Source of the DNA: Synechococcus sp. BO 8801
GTDB taxonomy: Bacteria; Cyanobacteriota; Cyanobacteriia; PCC-6307; Cyanobiaceae
Direction: 5' to 3'
Length of the DNA stretch: 64,000 nucleotides
Assembly (NCBI RefSeq): GCF_002252675.1
Contig: NZ_NQKY01000012.1
Coordinates: 20,334 to 84,333, forward strand
A program made the position numbers and the translations under genes. Position 1 is the stretch's first letter. Each line of letters starts with the position of its first letter. A model generated the notes under the pieces. It worked only from the letters and a program-made list of their open reading frames with translations, made no database searches and was not told the origin of the DNA. Shown one piece after another: positions 58,010 to 64,000 of this stretch.

Positions 58010-58663
58010 ATGGGCGATCCAGCCACCCCCACCGACCCCGCCCAGCTGCGCCGCGACTACCGGAGCCAGGACCTGCGGCGGGGGGATCTGGCGGCCGATC
58101 CGGTGGCGCAGTTCCGGCGCTGGTTCGATCAGGCGGTGGCCGCCGCTCTGGACGAGCCCAACGCCATGGTGCTGGGCACCAGCGATGGGGTGCGCCCCAG
58201 CGCCCGCACGGTGCTGCTCAAGGCCTTCGACGAACGGGGCTTCGTCTTCTTCACCCACTACGAAAGCCGCAAGGCCAGCGAGATCGGCGCCCACCCGGAG
58301 GTGAGCCTGCTGTTCCCCTGGTACGGGCTGGAGCGGCAGGTGGCCATCCTGGGCCGGGCCGAGCGCATCAGCGCCGCCGAATCGCTGGCCTACTTCGTCT
58401 CGCGCCCCGTCGGCAGCCGGCTGGGGGCCTGGGTGTCGCAGCAGAGCACCGTGATCAGCTCCCGCTCGATCCTGGAGATGCAGTGGGACGCCATGAAGCG
58501 CCGCTTCGCCGATGGCGAGGTGCCGCTGCCGCCGGCCTGGGGTGGTCTGCGGGTGGTGCCGTTCGAGTTCGAGTTCTGGCAGGGCCGCAGCAACCGCCTG
58601 CACGATCGCTTCCGCTACCGGCCCGAGGGCGGGGCCTGGACCATCGAGCGGCTGGCGCCCTGA
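58010..58663 (+). CDS. pdxH: Pyridoxamine 5'-phosphate oxidase
   Basis: A 217-residue FMN enzyme that makes pyridoxal 5'-phosphate in vitamin B6 metabolism. Motifs: [15 protein letters not shown] near the start, [30 protein letters not shown] (FMN phosphate site), [12 protein letters not shown], and the C-terminal [16 protein letters not shown] with the substrate arginines. I chose ATG 58010 since homology starts just after; ATG 57956 would add 18 residues. Confidence 0.95.
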   Translation: MGDPATPTDPAQLRRDYRSQDLRRGDLAADPVAQFRRWFDQAVAAALDEPNAMVLGTSDGVRPSARTVLLKAFDERGFVFFTHYESRKASEIGAHPEVSLLFPWYGLERQVAILGRAERISAAESLAYFVSRPVGSRLGAWVSQQSTVISSRSILEMQWDAMKRRFADGEVPLPPAWGGLRVVPFEFEFWQGRSNRLHDRFRYRPEGGAWTIERLAP

Positions 58664-58698
58664 GGCATTATGCGGCTATGCTCATAGCACTTGATGCC
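58664..58698. promoter_or_regulatory. Nested palindromes upstream of the persulfide dioxygenase gene
   Basis: The 14-bp palindrome GCTATG-CT-CATAGC (58675-58688) sits inside a wider inverted repeat GGCAT...ATGCC (58664-58668 and 58694-58698), right before the start at 58708. Such a site fits a dimeric repressor of the sulfide-sensing ArsR/BigR kind, though the regulator is not in the window. Confidence 0.55.
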
Positions 58699-58707
58699 TG
58701 AGTACCG

Positions 58708-59829
58708 ATGGCCGTCGCACCCGCGCCCTCCCTGTCCCTCCTCGCTGCCGCCGGGGGTGAGCCGCTGCTGTTCCGCCAGCTGTTCGACGCCGACACCGGC
58801 ACCTTCACCTATCTGCTGGCGGATGTGGCCAGCCGCCAGGCTCTGCTGATCGATTCGGTCTTCGAGCGGCACGACCGCGACCTGGCGCTGATCCGGGAAC
58901 TGGGCCTCGAGCTGGTGGCCGCGATCGACACCCACGCCCATGCCGACCACGTGACCGGCAGCTGGCTGATGCACGAGGCCACCGGCTGCGCCATCGGCCT
59001 GGCGGCCAGCGTCGGCGCCGAGAACGTCACCCGCCCCCTGAAGCACGGCGATCGCGTCCTCTTCGGCGGCCGCCATGTGGAGGTGCGCGCCACCCCCGGC
59101 CACACCGACGGCTGCCTCACCTTCGTCCTCGACGACCACACGATGGCCTTCACCGGCGACGCCCTGCTGGTGCGCGGCTGCGGCCGCTGCGACTTTCAGC
59201 AGGGCAACGCCCACACCCTCTGGGCCTCGATCACCGGGCAGATCCTCACCCTCCCCGACCACTGCCTGCTCTACCCCGGGCACGACTACACCGGCCGCAG
59301 CGTCACCTCCGTCACCGAGGAGAAGGCCTTCAACGCCCGCCTCGGCGGCAACGCCACCGAGCGGGACTTCGTGGGCCACATGGAGAACATGCGCCTGCCC
59401 CATCCCCACCGGATCGCCCAGGCCCTGCCGGGCAACATGCGCTCCGGCAAGCCCCGCGACGCCAGCGCCGCGCCCGCCTGGGCGCCGATGGCCCGCAGCT
59501 ATGCCGGGCTGCCCGAACTCAGCCCGGCCTGGGTGGCCGCCCACCGCGGCGATGTCACGGTGCTGGATGTGCGCTCCGCCGAGGAGTTCGACGGGCCCGA
59601 CGGGCGCGTGGCCGGCAGCCTGCTGATCCCCCTGCCGGAGCTGGAGAGCCGCTGCGGCGAGATCCCCTCAGGTCGCCCGCTGGTGGTGGTCTGCCATTCG
59701 GGCAGCCGCTCGGCGCTGGCCACCCAGCAGCTGCTCAAGGCCGGCCGCCAGCAGGTCGCCAACCTCCACGGCGGCCTGAGCCGCTGGGCCGCCGAGGGCT
59801 TCCCCCTGGAGGGGGTCGTCCAGGCCTGA
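58708..59829 (+). CDS. Persulfide dioxygenase (MBL fold) fused to rhodanese
   Basis: A 373-residue two-domain protein. Residues 20-250 are an ETHE1-like metallo-beta-lactamase fold with THAHADHVTG, TPGHTDGC, FTGDALLVRGCGRCDFQQGN and LYPGHDYTG (iron ligands). Residues 265-370 are a rhodanese domain with VLDVRSAEEFDG and the active cysteine in VVCHSGSRSA. The fusion would oxidise glutathione persulfide to sulfite and move the sulfane sulfur. It is followed by a membrane rhodanese gene, and a nested palindrome precedes it. Confidence 0.92.
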   Translation: MAVAPAPSLSLLAAAGGEPLLFRQLFDADTGTFTYLLADVASRQALLIDSVFERHDRDLALIRELGLELVAAIDTHAHADHVTGSWLMHEATGCAIGLAASVGAENVTRPLKHGDRVLFGGRHVEVRATPGHTDGCLTFVLDDHTMAFTGDALLVRGCGRCDFQQGNAHTLWASITGQILTLPDHCLLYPGHDYTGRSVTSVTEEKAFNARLGGNATERDFVGHMENMRLPHPHRIAQALPGNMRSGKPRDASAAPAWAPMARSYAGLPELSPAWVAAHRGDVTVLDVRSAEEFDGPDGRVAGSLLIPLPELESRCGEIPSGRPLVVVCHSGSRSALATQQLLKAGRQQVANLHGGLSRWAAEGFPLEGVVQA

Positions 59830-59870
59830 AGCGCTTGCCACTGATTTTCATCCCATTCCTCCCTCCCTCC

Positions 59871-60437
59871 ATGACCCCCACAACCATGACCAGCACACCT
59901 GTGACCACCCCCAGCCGCCTGGGCGCCCACGACCTCGCCGAACGGCTGGCCTCCGGTGAGGTCACCGTGATCGATGTGCGCGAGCCGATGGAGTTCGCCA
60001 CCGGCCACATCGCCGGCAGCCTCAACGTGCCCCTCTCCCGCCTGGCCCAGGCCGACCTGCCCCGCGGCCCGCTGGTGCTGGTCTGCCAGAGCGGCAACCG
60101 CAGCGCCAAGGGCCTCGCCCAGCTGCTCCAGCAGGGCCATCCCCACCCCGTCGCCGACCTGCTCGGTGGCGTGCCCGCCTGGCAGCAGGCCGGCTTCCCG
60201 GTGCGCAAGCTCAAGGGGGCGCCGCTGCCGCTGATGCGCCAGGTGCAGATCGTCGCCGGCAGCCTGGTGCTGCTGGGGGTGATCCTGTCCCAGGCCGTGG
60301 CCCCCGGCTGGATCTGGCTGAGCGGCTTCGTGGGCGCCGGGCTCACCTTTGCGGGCGTCTCCGGCTTCTGCGGCATGGCCAGGCTGCTGGCCGTGATGCC
60401 CTGGAACCGGGTGTCGCTCGGCTCAGGCCGGGGCTGA
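59871..60437 (+). CDS. Membrane-anchored rhodanese (YgaP-like)
   Basis: A 188-residue protein (ATG 59871; ATG 59886 possible). The rhodanese domain shows VIDVREPMEFATGHIAGSLN and the active cysteine in LVCQSGNRSAKGLA. Two C-terminal membrane helices (VQIVAGSLVLLGVILSQ, GAGLTFAGVSGFCGMARLLA) match the DUF2892 part of YgaP. It lies 41 bases after the persulfide dioxygenase gene and probably handles sulfane sulfur at the membrane. It overlaps the convergent methyltransferase by 15 bases. Confidence 0.9.
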   Translation: MTPTTMTSTPVTTPSRLGAHDLAERLASGEVTVIDVREPMEFATGHIAGSLNVPLSRLAQADLPRGPLVLVCQSGNRSAKGLAQLLQQGHPHPVADLLGGVPAWQQAGFPVRKLKGAPLPLMRQVQIVAGSLVLLGVILSQAVAPGWIWLSGFVGAGLTFAGVSGFCGMARLLAVMPWNRVSLGSGRG

Positions 60438-61091
60438 TCCGCCGCCTCCGGGCGAAATCGGCCGGCGCCACAGGCCGATCCATTCGTCCTGGCGCTGGTC
60501 CACCGAGCCGGTGGCCGGCTCCCAGAGCTCAGCCACCAGGCCCGCCCGGCCCAGCTGGGCGGCCACCACCTCGGGGTCGCTGCCCCAGGGCGGACCGCCC
60601 GGGTTGCCATGGCACCAGAACAGCCCCAGCAGCCAGCCGCCCGGCGCCAGCAGCCGGCAGACGGTGGCGATGTAGGCGTCACGGCGGCCCGGATCGATGG
60701 CGCAGAAGCAGGTGTGCTCCACGATCCCGCGGAGGCTTCCAGACGTCAGACCCGCCGCCTCCAGGGCCTGCTGGTCGAACAGGTCGGCCTGCAGCCAGCG
60801 CAGACCCGCCCGCTCCGGGCCATGGAGGCCGCGGGCTTCGGCAAGGGCCTCGCTGCTGAAATCCAGGCCGATGGCCGCGAAGCCGAGCTGCTCGAGCAGG
60901 GCGGCCTCATGGCCGCGGCCGCAGCCCGGCACCAGCACCTGGCCGGGGGGCCGGGGGGCCAGCGGATGGCTGCGCAGGAACCGCTCCAGCGGCGGAGCCG
61001 GCCGGCCCAGTTCCCAGCCGTCCGTGCCCTGGCGGTAGCGCTGGTCCCAGTGGCCTGGCTCAGCGGTGGAGGCCGGCGTGGAGGGGTTCAT
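60423..61091 (-). CDS. TPMT-like SAM-dependent methyltransferase
   Basis: A 222-residue class I methyltransferase of the thiopurine methyltransferase family: HWDQRYRQGTDGWELGRPAP at the start, VLVPGCGRGHEAALLEQLGF for SAM binding, AIGLDFSSEAL, and VEHTCFCAIDPGRRDAY. Bacterial members methylate thiols, halides, selenium or tellurium compounds. It is convergent with the sulfur-transfer genes, which makes a thiol substrate possible but unproven. Confidence 0.88.
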   Translation of the reverse strand: MNPSTPASTAEPGHWDQRYRQGTDGWELGRPAPPLERFLRSHPLAPRPPGQVLVPGCGRGHEAALLEQLGFAAIGLDFSSEALAEARGLHGPERAGLRWLQADLFDQQALEAAGLTSGSLRGIVEHTCFCAIDPGRRDAYIATVCRLLAPGGWLLGLFWCHGNPGGPPWGSDPEVVAAQLGRAGLVAELWEPATGSVDQRQDEWIGLWRRPISPGGGGSAPA

Positions 61092-61138
61092 GGCTCCAGC
61101 ATGGCCCCCCGCGCCGGGTGTCTCCCTAGCCTGACCGG

Positions 61139-62302
61139 ATGCGCCTGCTGCACACCTCCGACTGGCACCTGGGCCGCAGCTTCCACGGCGCCTCGCTGCT
61201 GGAGGAGCAGGAGGCGGCGATCGAGCGGATCGCCCAACTGGCGCGGGAGCATGCCGTCGATGCGGTGCTGATCGCCGGCGACCTCTACGACCGGGCCATC
61301 CCACCTTCCGAGGCGGTGGAGCTGTTCAACAAGGCCCTGGCCCAGCTGAGCCGGGATGGCACCGCCGTGGTGGCCATCGCCGGCAACCACGATTCCCATG
61401 TGCGGGTGTCGGTGTACGACCCACTGCTCTCGGCCTTCGGGGTGACGGTGCGGGGCGATGTGGGCCGGGCCACCGAGCCGGTGCTGGTGACACCCCGGGA
61501 CGGCGGCACGCCGGTGGCCATCTATCCCCTGCCCTACCTGGAGCCGGCGGTGGTCGGTCCGGCCCTGGCCGGGGCACCGGTGCGCCTGCGCCACGAAGAG
61601 GTGACCCGGCTGGCCATCGAGCGGATCCACGCCGACCGCCGCGAACGGCCGCCGCACCGTTCGGTGCTGGTGGCCCACACCTTCGTGGCGGGCGGCGAGA
61701 CGTCGGAGTCAGAGCGGGAGCTCACCATCGGCAACGTCGACCGGGTGAGCGTGGCGGCCTTCGAGGGCTTCGATTACGTGGCCCTGGGCCACCTGCACGC
61801 CTCCCAGCAGCTGGACGGCCCACGGGTGGCCTACTCGGGCACCCCCCTGGCCTATTCCTTCTCCGAGGAGCGGCAGGCCAAGTCGGTGCGGATCGTGGAG
61901 CTGGCCGCCGACGGCACGCCCTCCGTGGAGGTGGTGCCCCTGGGGGTGGGCCGGCGCCTGTGCACCCTGCGGGGCCCCATCGAGCAGCTCTGCTCAGACC
62001 CTGCCCACGCCGCCGCCAGCGAGGCGCGGGTGCGGGCGATCCTCACCGACGACACCCTGCCCCTGCAGGCCATGGCCCGGCTGCGGGCCCGCTTTCCCCA
62101 CATCGCCGAGCTGCGCCACGAGCCACCGGAGCTGGCCCGCGCCGGCGAGGCCGAGCGCCACCGCCAGGTGCGCCAGGCCCGCTCGCCGCTGGAGCTGGCC
62201 ACCGCCTTCTTCAGCGACCAGCAGGGCCAGCCGCCCGGCGAGCCCGAGGCCGAGCTGCTGCGGGCGGCCCTGGCGGCGGCGGAACGGGGAGGGGAGCGGT
62301 GA
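61139..62302 (+). CDS. sbcD: SbcCD nuclease subunit D
   Basis: A 387-residue Mre11-type nuclease that with SbcC opens hairpins and processes DNA ends. Phosphoesterase motifs in order: LLHTSDWHLG, LIAGDLYDRA, AIAGNHDSHVR and VAHTFVAGG / ALGHLHASQQ. Length is usual. Its TGA overlaps the GTG start of sbcC. Confidence 0.95.
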   Translation: MRLLHTSDWHLGRSFHGASLLEEQEAAIERIAQLAREHAVDAVLIAGDLYDRAIPPSEAVELFNKALAQLSRDGTAVVAIAGNHDSHVRVSVYDPLLSAFGVTVRGDVGRATEPVLVTPRDGGTPVAIYPLPYLEPAVVGPALAGAPVRLRHEEVTRLAIERIHADRRERPPHRSVLVAHTFVAGGETSESERELTIGNVDRVSVAAFEGFDYVALGHLHASQQLDGPRVAYSGTPLAYSFSEERQAKSVRIVELAADGTPSVEVVPLGVGRRLCTLRGPIEQLCSDPAHAAASEARVRAILTDDTLPLQAMARLRARFPHIAELRHEPPELARAGEAERHRQVRQARSPLELATAFFSDQQGQPPGEPEAELLRAALAAAERGGER

Positions 62303-64000
62303 AGCCGCACCGGCTGGCGATCGAGGCCTTCGGGCCCTACGCCGATCCGGTGGCGATCGACTTCGACGAGCTGGCCGCCGAGGGGCTGTTCCTGATCCAC
62401 GGCACCACCGGCGCCGGCAAGACCTTCCTGCTCGATGCCCTCTGCTTCGCCCTCTACGGCGAGGTGTCGGGCGACCGCAGCGTCAAGGGCCTCCGCTCCG
62501 ACCACGCCGCCCCCGGCGCCGTGCCCCGGGTGAGCCTGGAGTTCTCCTGCGGCGCCGCCCGCTACCGGGTGGAGCGCACCCCCGCCCACACCGCCCCCAA
62601 GGCCCGCGGCCAGGGCACCACCGAGAAGCCGCCCCAGGCGGTCCTGTTCCGGCTGGACGCCGGGGCACCGGAGCAAGCCGTGGCGGCGAAGACCACCGAA
62701 GTGACCCGGGAGGTGGAACACCTGGTGGGGCTCAGCGCCGCCCAGTTCCGCCAGGTGATCCTGCTGCCCCAGGGGCGCTTCGCCGAGGTGCTGCGGGCCA
62801 AGGCCGAGGAGCGCGAAGCCCTGCTCAAGACGCTCTTCGACACGGTGATCTACGAGCGGGCCGGCTGGTGGCTCGAAGACCAGGCCCGCGCGGCGCGGAA
62901 CCTGGCGCTGGACCAGGCCCGGGAGCAGGAGGTGCTGCGGCGCCGGGCGGCCGACGCCTGGGCTCCCCACGCTCCTGAGCCGCCGGAGGGGACCGAACCG
63001 GCCGAGCCCCCGGCCGATCAGGCCGGCATTGAGGCGCTGATGGGGCAGATCGGTGAGGTGGTGCAGGGCACCGAGGCCGCCCTGCAGTCGGCCTCCACCA
63101 GCCTGAAGGCGGCCCAGGCAAGCCAGGCGGCCCTGGCGGCGCAGGCGGACCGCTTCGACCGGCGCGCCGCCGCCACCACCCTGCTGGGCGAGCTGGAGGC
63201 CAAAAAGGAGACGGTGGAGGCGTACCGCCAGAAGCTCGCCCTGGCGGAGCGGGCCGAACGCCTGCGCTCCAGCCTGGGGGCCGAGCAGGGGGCCCGCCAG
63301 TCCCTCGCCCTGGTGGAGCAGGGGCTGCAGGAGCAGCTGCGCGCCGCACGCCAGGCCAGGGACGTCGCCCAGGCGCTGCCGCCGTCGGTGCTGGGGCTGG
63401 ATCTGGTGGCCTTGCCCAACTCCGAAGCCCTCGCGTCGGCCGGTGCCGACCTGGCCGCCCGGGGGGCCGAGGTGCGGGAGCTGGCGAAGAAGGCCGAGGA
63501 GGCCGCCCAGGCCGGGGGGGCCGCGTCCGCCGCCAGCCAGCGGGCCGGTGAGGCCGAGGCCGGGCGGGCGACGGCCGCCTTGCAGCAGGAGCGGCTGGCG
63601 GCGGAGCAGGAGCGGGAACTGGCGCTGCTCGCCCAGGCCCGCAGCGCCCGCGACCAGCTCGAAGGCCTGCAGCGGGCCGCCAGGGAGGCCGAAGGCCGTG
63701 CCGTTGCCGCTGAAGCGATCGCCCCGGCCCGGGAGCGACAGCACGCGGCCGAGGTCGCCAGGAACGGGGCCGATCGCCAGGTCAACACGGCGGCCGCCGA
63801 CCTCAACGAACTGCGGCGGCGCCAGATCGAGGGCATGGCCGCCCGGCTGGCCGGGGAGCTGGCCGCCGGAGCCCCCTGCCCTGTCTGCGGCGCCACCGAC
63901 CACCCGGCGCCGGCCCGGCCCTCCGCTGACGCGGTCGATGACGGGACGATCACCGCCGCGGAACGGAGCCTGGCCGCGGCCACCCAGGCGGCGCAGGCGG
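62299..64000 (+). CDS. sbcC: SbcCD subunit C (5' part, runs off the window)
   Basis: From GTG 62299 the frame is open to the end of the window, giving the first 567 residues of a Rad50-type ATPase. Seen: RLAIEAFGPYADPVAIDF, Walker A HGTTGAGKTFLLDAL, the Q-loop in FRQVILLPQGRFAEVL, a long alanine/glutamate-rich coiled coil, and the zinc hook APCPVCGATDHPAP near residue 530. The second coiled coil, signature and Walker B lie outside the window. Confidence 0.93.
   Translation, partial: MKPHRLAIEAFGPYADPVAIDFDELAAEGLFLIHGTTGAGKTFLLDALCFALYGEVSGDRSVKGLRSDHAAPGAVPRVSLEFSCGAARYRVERTPAHTAPKARGQGTTEKPPQAVLFRLDAGAPEQAVAAKTTEVTREVEHLVGLSAAQFRQVILLPQGRFAEVLRAKAEEREALLKTLFDTVIYERAGWWLEDQARAARNLALDQAREQEVLRRRAADAWAPHAPEPPEGTEPAEPPADQAGIEALMGQIGEVVQGTEAALQSASTSLKAAQASQAALAAQADRFDRRAAATTLLGELEAKKETVEAYRQKLALAERAERLRSSLGAEQGARQSLALVEQGLQEQLRAARQARDVAQALPPSVLGLDLVALPNSEALASAGADLAARGAEVRELAKKAEEAAQAGGAASAASQRAGEAEAGRATAALQQERLAAEQERELALLAQARSARDQLEGLQRAAREAEGRAVAAEAIAPARERQHAAEVARNGADRQVNTAAADLNELRRRQIEGMAARLAGELAAGAPCPVCGATDHPAPARPSADAVDDGTITAAERSLAAATQAAQA

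Noticed and set aside
57539..58603. A 354-codon minus-strand open frame across pdxH.
   Set aside because: The part over pdxH is antisense; only the last 54 codons (from 57703) are recognisable, as a deleted mazF.

Overview
The window looks like a chromosomal piece of a high-GC picocyanobacterium of the Cyanobium/Synechococcus type. It carries psbA, the inorganic-carbon protein gene ictB, Sll0783-type nitrogen-starvation genes and several families that I know mainly from cyanobacteria (DUF3177, DUF3122, DUF3598). Most of it is visibly very GC-rich, but 10.4-18.8 kb is clearly more AT-rich and reads as foreign. I see no rRNA, tRNA, CRISPR array, transposase or phage block.

Layout. 1-9.6 kb: glycosyltransferases of families GT2, GT25 and GT4, a membrane-anchored TIR-like protein, an alpha/beta hydrolase with a cysteine nucleophile, a luciferase-like monooxygenase, and DUF3598 and M14-like DUF2817 genes. 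9.6-10.35 kb: broken gene remnants. 10.4-18.8 kb: a run of seven genes, all on the minus strand, separated by 85-150 bp imperfect inverted repeats with RYYYAAC...GTTRRRY ends. These behave as integron attC sites, and no integrase gene is present, so I read this as a CALIN (attC cluster lacking an integrase). Its cassettes encode an AAA ATPase, a caspase-like protease, an unknown protein, a SieB-like superinfection-exclusion protein, a trypsin-like protease, a PD-(D/E)XK-like protein and a DUF262-HNH protein. This is the most interesting part of the window.

18.8-36.9 kb: a TetR-controlled Coq4/MFS pair with a clear operator, an aldo-keto reductase, then a specialised-metabolism block (zinc alcohol dehydrogenase, radical SAM enzyme, a tandem double MFS transporter, and convergently a carboxylic acid reductase, a frame-split small ORF, a GT1 glycosyltransferase and a secreted OB-fold-like protein). 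37-49.1 kb: FIST protein, trmB, ictB, a BadF-type kinase, two divergent hupE-like genes each behind its own cobalamin riboswitch, and the Nit1C/MSMEG_0572-type nitrilase cluster. 49.1-54.1 kb: stress-type small proteins, a TMEM175-like channel, a sigma-70 factor, and a psbA gene with the three substitutions of the low-oxygen D1' form. 54.1-57.9 kb: five toxin-antitoxin modules, three with a damaged toxin, four with a palindrome beside the antitoxin start. 58-64 kb: pdxH, a persulfide-dioxygenase/rhodanese pair with a nested palindrome upstream, a TPMT-like methyltransferase, sbcD and the start of sbcC.

Two modules (DUF3598 and the second PIN toxin-antitoxin pair) are flanked by a 31-38 bp direct repeat of the 3' end of the adjacent gene, suggesting a common way of gaining DNA at gene ends.
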